In this document: piece after piece, positions 7,032-14,207 of the stretch | Layout of the letters: each line of letters starts with the position of its first letter | Position numbering within the stretch: position 1 is the stretch's first letter | NCBI GenBank assembly: GCA_904502135.1 | Contig: CAJGDE010000039.1 | Coordinates: 1-15,899, forward strand | DNA from: Kiritimatiellia bacterium | Lineage (GTDB): Bacteria; Verrucomicrobiota; Kiritimatiellia; RFP12; UBA1067 | DNA: 15,899 bases | Reading direction: 5' to 3' | Translations under genes and position numbers: made by a program | The notes under the pieces: model-generated | The model's database searches: none | Told to the model about the DNA's origin: nothing | The model's input: only the letters and a program-made list of their open reading frames with translations

Positions 7032-8519
7032 ATGGGCTTTCTACTTTGTGGAATCGCATTTCTCATTCTCGGATATTTTTTCTACGGCAAGCTTGTGGAA
7101 AAGATCGTTTCGCCGGATGATAGATTGACGCCTGCCGTAGCAAGCCCTGACGGGGTTGACTATGTGCTTCTTCCTAAATGGAAGAATATGCTTATTCAAC
7201 TTCTCAACATTGCCGGCGTTGGCCCAGTAATAGGTGTCATCGCCGGCATTAAGTTTGGAAAGATCGCGCTTTTGATAATACCCGTAGGCTGCGTCATGCT
7301 CGGAGCGGTTCACGATTATCTCGCGGGGATGATGTCGTTAAGGTCAAACGGGGCAAATCTCCCGAAGATGGTGCGCGACAATCTCGGTAGGGTATATGCA
7401 AATGTCTTTTCGTGGGTAATGCTTGTTTTGCTGCTGCTTGTCGTCGCAGTATTTATAAATGTTCCCGCTAATCTCATTGACCGCACGCTTTTTCCAGACG
7501 TCAGTTTCTTCTGGTGGGCGGTTGTCGTCATATTCGTTTATTACATTGTGGCGACGCTTTTCCCCGTAGATAAGATAATCGGCGCCGTTTATCCGCTCTT
7601 CGGTGCGCTTCTCGTTGTAGGTTCTGTCGCGATATTCGTCTCTCTCATCATTGCCGGGTGCACTACCCCCGAAATTCTTGATGAGAGCGCGGCGTTTCTC
7701 GAATATCGCGATACCGTGTTCAATAAAGATTCGCGAAGCCCAATATTTCCGCTTCTTTTTGTGACGATAGCCTGCGGCATAATCTCCGGATTTCACGCCA
7801 CGCAATCGCCCATCGTTGCGCGTACAATGAAATCTGAGCGTGAGGCGCGTGTGACGTTCTACGGCATGATGATCGCCGAGGGCGTAATTGCCATGATCTG
7901 GGCGGCGGCGGGGCTGGCGATTTACAATATCGCGCCAGAGAATCTTTCGTTAACTCCGGCCGTGGTTCTTGGCAACATAACTCTTAAATTCCTTGGCCCG
8001 TGGATGGGCGGGGTTACGGTGTTTGCGATAGTCGTTCTTGCCATCACCAGCGGCGATACTGCGCTTAGAAGCGCTAGGTTGAGTCTCTCGGAAATGCTCG
8101 GCATAAATCAAAAGCCGATCATCCCGCGCATCGCGGTCTGCGTGCCGCTGGTTTTCTGCGTGGGTCTTCTTTTGTGGTGGTCTAATTCAAGCACGAAGAG
8201 CTTTGCCTATCTTTGGAATTATTTCGCTTGGGGCAATCAAATTCTTTCCGTTTCAACGCTTATGGCCGCGAGCGTTTGGCTTTTAAAGGGCGGCAGGGGA
8301 ATGAAAGCACTTGTCGCGCTGCTGCCGGGGATGTTTATGGTTTCGGTAGTTACGACGTTTATCTTATGGACATCGGTTGATAAAGGCGGCCCTTGGGGCG
8401 TTGTTCCAGGCGGGCTGCCGCTGTGGATATCGATAGCTCTTTCGGTCGTAGTGGCGGTTCTGTTTGCGATATTCGTTTTTCGAATGTCTAAAAAAGATAG
8501 TCAATCGGTTTCATTGTGA
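7032..8519 (+). CDS. cstA: CstA-family carbon starvation/peptide or pyruvate transporter (short form)
   Basis: This 495-residue polytopic inner-membrane protein has about a dozen hydrophobic segments. It carries the CstA signatures IAGVGPVIGVIAGIKFG (60-76), VMLGAVHDYLAGMMSLRSNG (88-107), a central HATQSPIVARTMKSEREAR and ITSGDTALRSARLSLSEMLG. It is the short form found in many bacteria, whereas E. coli CstA is about 700 residues. Family members have been linked to peptide uptake during carbon starvation and to pyruvate import; the substrate here cannot be decided from sequence. A CGGAG SD lies about 8 bases before the ATG, and the gene follows proS by 17 bases, so the two are likely co-transcribed. 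No terminator hairpin is evident after it; the pheS promoter follows at once. Confidence 0.9.
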   Translation: MGFLLCGIAFLILGYFFYGKLVEKIVSPDDRLTPAVASPDGVDYVLLPKWKNMLIQLLNIAGVGPVIGVIAGIKFGKIALLIIPVGCVMLGAVHDYLAGMMSLRSNGANLPKMVRDNLGRVYANVFSWVMLVLLLLVVAVFINVPANLIDRTLFPDVSFFWWAVVVIFVYYIVATLFPVDKIIGAVYPLFGALLVVGSVAIFVSLIIAGCTTPEILDESAAFLEYRDTVFNKDSRSPIFPLLFVTIACGIISGFHATQSPIVARTMKSEREARVTFYGMMIAEGVIAMIWAAAGLAIYNIAPENLSLTPAVVLGNITLKFLGPWMGGVTVFAIVVLAITSGDTALRSARLSLSEMLGINQKPIIPRIAVCVPLVFCVGLLLWWSNSSTKSFAYLWNYFAWGNQILSVSTLMAASVWLLKGGRGMKALVALLPGMFMVSVVTTFILWTSVDKGGPWGVVPGGLPLWISIALSVVVAVLFAIFVFRMSKKDSQSVSL

Positions 8520-8553
8520 AACTAAATTATGATATAATTCTTGAAATTAGTTT
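8519..8553. promoter_or_regulatory. pheS promoter (extended -10) flanked by a 7-bp inverted repeat
   Basis: TG-A-TATAAT (8530-8538) is an extended -10 placing the transcription start near 8545 and giving a leader of about 27 bases that contains the SD GAAGAGGT before the pheS ATG at 8572. AAACTAA (8519-8525) and TTAGTTT (8547-8553) are exact inverted copies on either side of the -10. They could form an operator or simply be an AT-rich coincidence. No convincing -35 is seen. Confidence 0.45.
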
Positions 8554-8571
8554 AGAAGAGGTAATATAGAA

Positions 8572-9591
8572 ATGACACTTGCAGAGTTGGAAATAGCCCA
8601 GGCGGCGAGTTTAAAAGAGATAGCTTCAGCCTCAGACGCATCAGCTGTTGAGTCGTTGCGTGTGAAGTATATTGGTAGAAACGGTTCGATCCCGGCCGTG
8701 ATCAAGGCGATGAAAGACGTGCCGAAAGAAGAAAGACCCGCTTTCGGCAAGGCTGTACAATTGTGGAAGGCTCAGGTTGAGTCGGCTCTTCAGGCTAAGG
8801 GCGGTTCGCAGAGCGCGGAAAAGACTGTTGAGGCTGATTTGACGTTGCCCGGCCGCTGGTGGGGGCTTGGCGCGAAGCATCCGCTTTCGCGCGTCATTGA
8901 GGACTCTGCGGCGATTTTCGCCAAGCTTGGGTTTACTGTCGCAGATGGTCCGGAGATTGAAAACCGTTTCAATAATTTTACGGCTCTTAATACGCCAGCG
9001 CATCATCCTTCGATGGATAGAAGCGATACATTCTGGTTTGGCGAAGACTCTCTTTTAAGAACGCAGACCTCTCCCGTGCAGATTCGCGCAATGATGTCGA
9101 ATAAGCCGCCTGTTCGTGTTATATGCCCAGGGCGTACATATCGCCGAGATACGACCGACGCGACCCATTCCGCCAACTTCCATCAGATAGAGGGTCTTTA
9201 TGTCGACGAGACGGCGACGAAGCCCGTTTCGCTGGCTGATTTAAAGAGCGTTCTTGCGTATTTTGCGCGCGAGATGATGGGCGAGTGCGTGACGGTCAGA
9301 TTCAGGCCTCACTTCTTCCCGTTTACGGAGCCTTCCGTTGAAGTGGACTTTACCTGTCATGTCTGCAAGGGCAAGGGTTGCAATGTCTGCAAGCAGTCGG
9401 GTTGGATCGAAGTGGCCGGAGCCGGCATGGTTGACCCGAGAGTGTTTAAGCACGTGGGCTACGACAGCGAAAAATATTCCGGCTATGCTTTCGGTTTCGG
9501 TGTTGAGCGTATCGCTATGATCAAGTACGGTATTCCGGATATACGCTGGCTGTACGAAAACGATTTGAGATTTCTTTCTCAATTAGGCTAA
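8572..9591 (+). CDS. pheS: Phenylalanyl-tRNA synthetase alpha subunit
   Basis: This is the catalytic subunit of the cytoplasmic (alpha-beta)2 PheRS that charges tRNA-Phe. Its 339 residues are a normal length. The N-terminal helical arm (1-90) contains YIGRNGSIPAVIKAMKDVP. The class II core includes HPLSRVIEDSAAIFAKLGF (103-121), the LRTQTSPVQIRAM segment (162-174), motif 2 with RTYRRDTTDATHSANFHQIEGL (188-209), the FFPFTEPS signature (248-255), a CHVCKGKGCNVC cysteine cluster (262-273) common in the family, and motif 3 GYAFGFGVERIAMIKYGIPDIRWLYEND. The beta subunit gene pheT, which often follows, is absent: fucI starts 31 bases later. The SD is GAAGAGGT and the start agrees with the usual N-terminal arm. 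Confidence 0.97.
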   Translation: MTLAELEIAQAASLKEIASASDASAVESLRVKYIGRNGSIPAVIKAMKDVPKEERPAFGKAVQLWKAQVESALQAKGGSQSAEKTVEADLTLPGRWWGLGAKHPLSRVIEDSAAIFAKLGFTVADGPEIENRFNNFTALNTPAHHPSMDRSDTFWFGEDSLLRTQTSPVQIRAMMSNKPPVRVICPGRTYRRDTTDATHSANFHQIEGLYVDETATKPVSLADLKSVLAYFAREMMGECVTVRFRPHFFPFTEPSVEVDFTCHVCKGKGCNVCKQSGWIEVAGAGMVDPRVFKHVGYDSEKYSGYAFGFGVERIAMIKYGIPDIRWLYENDLRFLSQLG

Positions 9592-9609
9592 GAAAATTTT
9601 TATAAAACC

Positions 9610-9617
9610 AAGGAGGT
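9610..9617 (+). promoter_or_regulatory. Consensus Shine-Dalgarno of fucI
   Basis: AAGGAGGT lies 5 bases before the ATG at 9623. It is a perfect anti-SD match and fixes the start. It predicts strong translation of fucI compared with the upstream pheS. Confidence 0.85.
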
Positions 9618-9622
9618 AGAAA

Positions 9623-11425
9623 ATGAATCAAACAGTATGGACCGATAACGGGTTTCCAAAGGTTGGAATCCGTCCAATTATCGATGGCCGCAGGCGTGGT
9701 GTGCGCGAATCGCTCGAAGATCAGACTATGGCGATGGCGCAAGCCGCTGCAAAGTTGATTTCCGATAATCTTAAGTATCCTGACGGAAGTCCCGTTGAAT
9801 GTGTCATCGCCGACACTACAATCGGTGGACGTTTCGAGGCGGCCATGTGCGCGAATAAGTTCCGCGACAACAATGTCGGCGTTTCTCTCTCGGTGACACC
9901 TTGCTGGTGCTACGGTACAGAGACTATGGATCTCGATCCGCAGATGCCTAAGGCCGTATGGGGTTTTAATGGAACCGAGCGTCCGGGAGCCGTTTATTTG
10001 GCGTGCATGCTCGCCGGCTACGCACAGCGCGGAATGCCTGCATACGGCATTTACGGGCACGAAGTCCAGAATCGCGACGAGTCGACAAAAATCCCGGCGG
10101 ACGTCGCCGAAAAAATTCTTCGCTTCGCCAAAGCGGGTCTTGCCGTAGCTATGATGAAGGGTAAGAGCTATCTTTCTATCGGCACTTCCTCTATGGGTAT
10201 CGCGGGTTCTTTCGTGGATGTCGATTTCATGCAGGATTATCTCGGTCTTGCTACCGAAAACATGGATGAATGCGAAATTCTCCGCCGCATGGAGGAGGGC
10301 ATCTACGATAAGGAAGAATACGAAAAAGCTCTCAAGTGGATGCGCAAGAACCTCAAGGAAGGTAAGGATTACAACCCCAAGGCAATCCAGAAAACGCGCG
10401 AGCAGAAAGATGCCGACTGGGAATTTATCGCGAAGATGTCAATCATCATCCGTGATATGATGGCCGGCAATCCCAAGTTGAAAGAACTTGGCTTCGGCGA
10501 GGAAGCTGTCGGAAGAAACGCGATCGCGGGCGGTTTCCAGGGCCAGCGCCAGTGGACGGATCATTGGCCGAACGGCGATGTCGCTGAGGTTATGTGCAAT
10601 AGCTCGTTCAACTGGAACGGAAAGAAGATGCCTCAGATTCTCGCGACAGAAAACGACGCGCTCAACGGCATCTGCATGCTCTTCCAGTGGCTCTTGACGA
10701 ACAAGGCTTCGATGTTCGCGGATGTACGCACGTATTGGAGCGACTCCGCTGTCAAGCGCGCTACAGGCAAGGGCTTGCCGAAAGAGGCTAAGGCGGGCAT
10801 CATCCACCTCATCAATTCCGGCTCCTGCTGCCTTGACGCCGCGGGCGAAATGAAAGAGAAGGGCAAGAGCGTCTTTAAGAATTGGTGGGAAGTGACCCAG
10901 AAGGATATCGACGCGACGCTTAAGGCTACCAAGTGGGTTCCCGCAGGCGTTGAGTATTTCCGCGGCGGCGGCTTCAGTTCGTCGTTCACGACTCCCAAGG
11001 GGATGCCGCTTACGATGATCCGTCTTGCGCTCGTTAAAGGTCAGGGGCCCGTGCTTCAGATCGCTGAGGGCTGGTCTGTTTCGCTTGATGCCAAGCAGCA
11101 GGAAACCTTGATGCTTCGCACCAACCCCGAATGGCCATGCACATGGTTTACGCCGCGCCTTACAGGAAAGGGCTTCTTCAAAGATGTCTACTCTGTGATG
11201 AACGCCTGGGCCGCAAACCACGGCGCTATCGCCTACGGTCACATCGGCGCTGATCTTATCACGCTTGCTTCGATGCTCCGCATCCCTGTAGCGATGCACA
11301 ACGTCAGCGAAGAGAAGGTGTTCCAGCCGCATTGCTGGGGTCTCTTCGGTTCGAGCGAAGATCCTACGGGCGCCGATTATCGCGCTTGTAAGAATTTCGG
11401 CCCTCTCTATGCCACAAATCGATAA
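9623..11425 (+). CDS. fucI: L-fucose isomerase
   Basis: FucI converts L-fucose to L-fuculose (and D-arabinose to D-ribulose) with Mn2+ in the cytoplasm; the E. coli enzyme has 591 residues and this one 600. The N terminus PKVGIRPIIDGRRRGVRESLEDQT is characteristic. AVWGFNGTERPGAVYLA (111-127), YGIYGHEVQ (141-149) and GTSSMGIAGSFVD (187-199) follow. The metal site can be read as E322 in NGDVAEVM, D345 in ATENDALNG and H540 in YGHIGADLITLASMLRIP, corresponding to E. coli E337, D361 and H528. FucP follows after 9 bases, so uptake and isomerisation are linked. The next pathway enzymes, fuculokinase (FucK) and fuculose-1-phosphate aldolase (FucA), are not in the window. Distinguishing fucose from D-arabinose use is not possible from sequence alone, though the FucP partner favours fucose. 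Confidence 0.97.
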   Translation: MNQTVWTDNGFPKVGIRPIIDGRRRGVRESLEDQTMAMAQAAAKLISDNLKYPDGSPVECVIADTTIGGRFEAAMCANKFRDNNVGVSLSVTPCWCYGTETMDLDPQMPKAVWGFNGTERPGAVYLACMLAGYAQRGMPAYGIYGHEVQNRDESTKIPADVAEKILRFAKAGLAVAMMKGKSYLSIGTSSMGIAGSFVDVDFMQDYLGLATENMDECEILRRMEEGIYDKEEYEKALKWMRKNLKEGKDYNPKAIQKTREQKDADWEFIAKMSIIIRDMMAGNPKLKELGFGEEAVGRNAIAGGFQGQRQWTDHWPNGDVAEVMCNSSFNWNGKKMPQILATENDALNGICMLFQWLLTNKASMFADVRTYWSDSAVKRATGKGLPKEAKAGIIHLINSGSCCLDAAGEMKEKGKSVFKNWWEVTQKDIDATLKATKWVPAGVEYFRGGGFSSSFTTPKGMPLTMIRLALVKGQGPVLQIAEGWSVSLDAKQQETLMLRTNPEWPCTWFTPRLTGKGFFKDVYSVMNAWAANHGAIAYGHIGADLITLASMLRIPVAMHNVSEEKVFQPHCWGLFGSSEDPTGADYRACKNFGPLYATNR

Positions 11426-11434
11426 GGCGTAAAA

Positions 11435-12934
11435 ATGAAAAATAAAATCGCAGTAGTTGACAAAAAGTTCCTCGGCATCTTTTCGATGCTTGTCGCATGC
11501 TTTGCCCTTTGGGGATTGCTGAACAATATGACCGACAATCTCGTGCCCGCTTTCCAGCGTATTTTTACGATGGATCAGTCAAAGGCCGGGCTTGTGCAGG
11601 TTGCATTCTATGGAGCTTATGCGGTACTTGCGATTTTCGCAAGCGTCCTTGCGCAGGAGTTATCCTACCGCAAGGGCGTCTTGATAGGATTGGCGATTTA
11701 TATTTTAGGGGCCTTGCTGTACATTCCCGCCTGCGTCGCGAAATCGTTCGACATTTATTTTGTCGCGATTTTTATCGTTGCGGCGGGGTGTTCGCTTCTG
11801 GAAACGACGTGCAATCCTTATATTTTGTCGCTGGGCGACAGTCAGACGGCGGTAAGACGTCTTAATTTCGCCCAGATGTTCAATCCTGTAGGTTCTATGC
11901 TCGGTATAGTTCTTGCGCAGCAGTTGATTCTTTCCAACCTGAATCCCGCTACTGCAGAAGAGCGCGCTCAGATGCCGAAGGCTCAGCTTGACGCCATAAT
12001 CAATCATGAACTCTTCTGGGTGTGCGCCCCGTATGTGGGCCTTTGCGTGATAGCGGCTTTAATTTGGTTTTTCTTTTTAAGATCGCGTGATGAGCAATCT
12101 TCTTCTTCAGGTGCGATGACGCGCGTTCTCATCGCAGCTCTTTTTTCAACGATTCCGCTGGTGGTGCTTTATTTCCTTTTCCCGCAGATGAATAAGATCG
12201 CGTGGATACTCGTTGGATGTTTAGGCCCCGTCGCCTATGTTCTTATCACGCCCACTTATAGAGGGATGCTTAAAACGCTCCTCTCGACGCCCCGTTATTG
12301 GTGCGGTGTTATCGCGCAGTTCTTCTATGTCGGCGTGCAGATCGCCGCATGGACGTGGCTTAACGTTTATTGTCAGCGCGAGCTTGGCGTAACCCCGGCG
12401 GATGCGGCTATATATTATACTATAGCAATTGTGCTTTTCATTGTTTGCAGGTGGGTAGCTACCTTCCTCATGAAGTATTTTAACCCCGCGAAGATGATGG
12501 CGCTTTTTGCCGTGGCGGCCGTCATATCGACGCTCGGAGTTGTATATTTGCCTACGCAAGTCATCTTTACCGTCGGAAAGTTTCCGTTCAGCTGGAATAT
12601 CATTTGCCTCGTCGCCATGAGCGGCTTTATGTCGCTTATGTTCCCCACCATTTACGGTATAGCGCTTGGCAATCTCGATCAGAAAGCCGTTAAATTAGGG
12701 GCGGCCGGTTTGATTATGGCGATTCTGGGCGGGGCGATCATTACGCCTTGGATGGCCAACATTATAGGAGATGCCTCATCTATCTTCACGTCTCTCGTGC
12801 CGAATGCGTCGACGGAATGGAGCCCCGACTTAAAGCTTTCACAGGCGACGCTGCGCGCATCGTTCTTTGTGCCGGCCATCTGCTTTGCCGTCGTAGGACT
12901 TTATGCGTTTATTTTCCGCGGTTCGAAGCGTTAA
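11435..12934 (+). CDS. fucP: L-fucose:H+ symporter (MFS, FucP family)
   Basis: This 499-residue inner-membrane protein with about 12 transmembrane segments aligns throughout with E. coli FucP (438 residues). Matching stretches include WGLLNNMTDNLVPAFQ, SKAGLVQVAFYGAY, LETTCNPYILSLG, RLNFAQMFNPVGS, AQFFYVGVQIAAWTWL, GFMSLMFPTIYGIALGNL and GGAIITPWMA. The two acidic residues central to the E. coli mechanism are present, D34 (E. coli D46) in NNMTDN and E123 (E. coli E135) in SLLETTCNP. The extra length sits mainly in a periplasmic/central insertion around residues 170-190 and a longer loop before the last helix. It lies 9 bases after fucI with a weak AAGGCG SD, so translation is probably coupled. 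Other sugars of the FHS family (glucose/galactose) are possible but less likely beside fucI. Confidence 0.92.
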   Translation: MKNKIAVVDKKFLGIFSMLVACFALWGLLNNMTDNLVPAFQRIFTMDQSKAGLVQVAFYGAYAVLAIFASVLAQELSYRKGVLIGLAIYILGALLYIPACVAKSFDIYFVAIFIVAAGCSLLETTCNPYILSLGDSQTAVRRLNFAQMFNPVGSMLGIVLAQQLILSNLNPATAEERAQMPKAQLDAIINHELFWVCAPYVGLCVIAALIWFFFLRSRDEQSSSSGAMTRVLIAALFSTIPLVVLYFLFPQMNKIAWILVGCLGPVAYVLITPTYRGMLKTLLSTPRYWCGVIAQFFYVGVQIAAWTWLNVYCQRELGVTPADAAIYYTIAIVLFIVCRWVATFLMKYFNPAKMMALFAVAAVISTLGVVYLPTQVIFTVGKFPFSWNIICLVAMSGFMSLMFPTIYGIALGNLDQKAVKLGAAGLIMAILGGAIITPWMANIIGDASSIFTSLVPNASTEWSPDLKLSQATLRASFFVPAICFAVVGLYAFIFRGSKR

Positions 12935-13415
12935 GTTTCGGCGCAGATCTCCGGCTTTCACGTTATGGGCTTTTATCGCGTTTTTCGCGATAATTGCCCT
13001 GAGCGTTTTTTTTAAACGGGAGCAGAGTGTTTTTCCGAAACAGAAATCCGTCAATCGGAAGGACCCTACGGTATTTAAGGTTACCGGCTATTGCAATTGC
13101 GGAAAGTGCTGCGGCTGGAGCCGCAATTTCTTCGGCTTAGGCCAGAGCGTCTACAATTACGGGCCCCTTAAGGGCAAGCCTAAAAAAGTAGGTTTGACGT
13201 CGTCCGGTAAAATGGCCTCGCGCGGAACGGTCGCCGCCGATTTGAAACAATTCAAGTACGGCGACAGGCTCTACATACCGGGCTACGGAGTCGGGCGAGT
13301 GGAAGATATAGGCGGCGCGATAAAGGGCAGGCACATCGATATCTGGTTTCCGAGCCATGAAGAGGCTCTTCGCTGGGGAGTGAAGTGGCTAAAAGTAAGA
13401 AAAGTTTTAGATTAG
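12903..13415 (+). CDS. Membrane-anchored 3D-domain protein, putative peptidoglycan-active
   Basis: This 170-residue protein has basic residues (R8-R15), one transmembrane helix (about 19-37) and an outer domain. The outer domain opens with a Cys motif TGYCNCGKCCGW (61-72) and ends with a 3D fold whose three conserved aspartates are D113 (TVAAD), D135 (VEDIGGAIKG) and D146 (HIDIWF). The D-L-Y-I-P-G-Y-G core (about 121-129) is typical. 3D domains occur in MltA-type lytic transglycosylases, resuscitation-promoting factors and Firmicute cell-wall proteins, so cell-wall remodelling is the likely area; activity is unproven. The only in-frame ATG before the helix overlaps the end of fucP by 32 bases, so translation is probably coupled. 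It is followed by the hairpin at 13451-13487. Why it sits in a fucose operon is unclear. Confidence 0.82.
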   Translation: MRLFSAVRSVKFRRRSPAFTLWAFIAFFAIIALSVFFKREQSVFPKQKSVNRKDPTVFKVTGYCNCGKCCGWSRNFFGLGQSVYNYGPLKGKPKKVGLTSSGKMASRGTVAADLKQFKYGDRLYIPGYGVGRVEDIGGAIKGRHIDIWFPSHEEALRWGVKWLKVRKVLD

Positions 13416-13450
13416 CTTCTTTTCACTTTGCTAATAGAGTTATGGGTATG

Positions 13451-13487
13451 AAAAAATCGCAGCTTAAATAAGCCGCGATTTTTTTTT
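13451..13487. terminator. Bidirectional rho-independent terminator
   Basis: An A-run, then AATCGC-a-GCTT, loop AAAT, AAGC-c-GCGATT and a T-run form a hairpin with one internal A-C mismatch. A tracts on the left and T tracts on the right let it end transcripts from both sides: the fucP/3D operon on the plus strand and rplU-rpmA on the minus strand. Confidence 0.9.
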
Positions 13488-13506
13488 ATTGGTTCAGTCA
13501 AGAAAC

Positions 13507-13743
13507 TTAGGCTTCGACGATCGTCACAACCTTGCCGTCCTTGATGAATTTCACCTTGCCCTCTTTGAGAGCGAAGAGTGTGAAGTCACGACCCTGACCG
13601 ACATTCTTGCCGGGGTGGATCTTCGTGCCGCGCTGGCGGACAATGATGGAGCCTGCCTTGAGGAGCTGGCCGTCATAAGCCTTGACACCCAAATACTTAG
13701 GGTTGGAGTCGCGACCGTTACGTGCAGATGCTGCAGATGCCAT
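13507..13743 (-). CDS. rpmA: Ribosomal protein bL27
   Basis: This 78-residue protein is a component of the 50S subunit near the peptidyl-transferase centre. The core RNGRDSNPKYLGVK (8-21), IIVRQRGTKIHPGKNVGQG (33-51) and TLFALKEGKVKF is plain. The N-terminal arm reads MASAASA-RNG, about three residues shorter than the usual MAHKKAGGS-type start and without its His-Lys-Lys. The start is firm: AAGGAGGT lies 7 bases before the ATG and overlaps the rplU stop. ASAASA is encoded by two perfect copies of the 9-mer GCATCTGCA. It is second in the rplU-rpmA operon with a 12-base gap; no prp protease gene (needed for cleaved Firmicute-type L27) is present. Confidence 0.96.
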   Translation of the reverse strand: MASAASARNGRDSNPKYLGVKAYDGQLLKAGSIIVRQRGTKIHPGKNVGQGRDFTLFALKEGKVKFIKDGKVVTIVEA

Positions 13744-13755
13744 GGTAAAACCTCC

Positions 13756-14070
13756 TTAGGCGATAGCCTTGACGGTAGCGACCGTGAGTTCCTGACGGTG
13801 GCCGACTTTACGACGATCGCCTTTGCGGCGCTTCATCTTGAAGTTGACAACCTTCTGACCGCGCTTGTGGCCATCGACCACGAGCGTCACCTTCGCACCC
13901 TCTACGTAAGGGGCACCAACCTTGAGCGTCTCACCATCGGAGAGCGCACAAACGGTGTCAAGAACGACTTCCTGACCCACTTCGACCGAGAGCTTTTCAA
14001 TCTCGATCTTCTGACCGGCCTTAACAAGCACCTGCTTGCCGCCAGTTTCGAGAACAGCGTATGCTTCCAT
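13756..14070 (-). CDS. rplU: Ribosomal protein bL21
   Basis: This 104-residue 50S protein begins MEAYAVLETGGKQVLVKAGQKIEIEKL, the standard bL21 start, and ends with the basic RNA-binding segment KVVNFKMKRRKGDRRKVGHRQ followed by TVATVKAI. Length is normal. It binds 23S rRNA and works with bL20 in assembly of the large subunit. It is the first gene of the rplU-rpmA operon; an AAAGGT SD precedes the ATG. The transcript should carry a leader of about 62 bases with a hairpin, which could serve feedback control. Confidence 0.97.
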   Translation of the reverse strand: MEAYAVLETGGKQVLVKAGQKIEIEKLSVEVGQEVVLDTVCALSDGETLKVGAPYVEGAKVTLVVDGHKRGQKVVNFKMKRRKGDRRKVGHRQELTVATVKAIA

Positions 14071-14102
14071 TTTTATTTACCTTTTTTATTCTCGTTTTCC
14101 TT

Positions 14103-14120
14103 GTGAAGAACTTTCTCCAC
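14103..14120 (-). promoter_or_regulatory. Possible rplU leader hairpin
   Basis: In the minus-strand transcript GTGGAGA and TCTTCAC pair over seven positions (one G-U) around an AAGT loop. It lies in the predicted 5' leader between the promoter and the SD. Several ribosomal protein operons, including rplU in Bacillus, use leader structures for autoregulation; whether this is one is unproven. Confidence 0.35.
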
Positions 14121-14138
14121 GAAAAACTGAGAGCTGAT

Positions 14139-14168
14139 ATTATACTATAATCAGCCCTTATGCGTCAA
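14139..14168 (-). promoter_or_regulatory. Promoter of the rplU-rpmA operon
   Basis: On the minus strand TTGACG (14168-14163), an 18-base spacer and TATAAT (14144-14139) form the best canonical promoter in the window. The start of transcription is expected near 14132, 62 bases before the rplU ATG. The -10 sits inside the inverted repeat GCTGAT (14133-14138) / ATCAGC (14150-14155). Confidence 0.7.
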
Positions 14169-14192
14169 TAGGATGATTTTTCAATAATTTCG

Positions 14193-14201
14193 TGGTATAA
14201 T
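14193..14201 (+). promoter_or_regulatory. Extended -10 promoter for the mutase domain I gene, leaderless
   Basis: TG-G-TATAAT is a perfect extended -10 that ends 6 bases before the ATG at 14208. With usual spacing the first transcribed base is the A of the ATG, so the mRNA should be leaderless. There is no SD and no clear -35. Confidence 0.6.
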
Positions 14202-14207
14202 TTCGGC

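Noticed and set aside
10439..11332. Long (297-codon) open frame on the minus strand inside fucI
   Set aside because: It is fully antisense to a highly conserved enzyme gene, has no SD or homology I recognise, and follows from codon bias of the plus-strand gene.
13489..14106. 205-codon plus-strand open frame across rpmA and rplU
   Set aside because: It is the complement of two certain ribosomal protein genes and encodes no recognisable protein.
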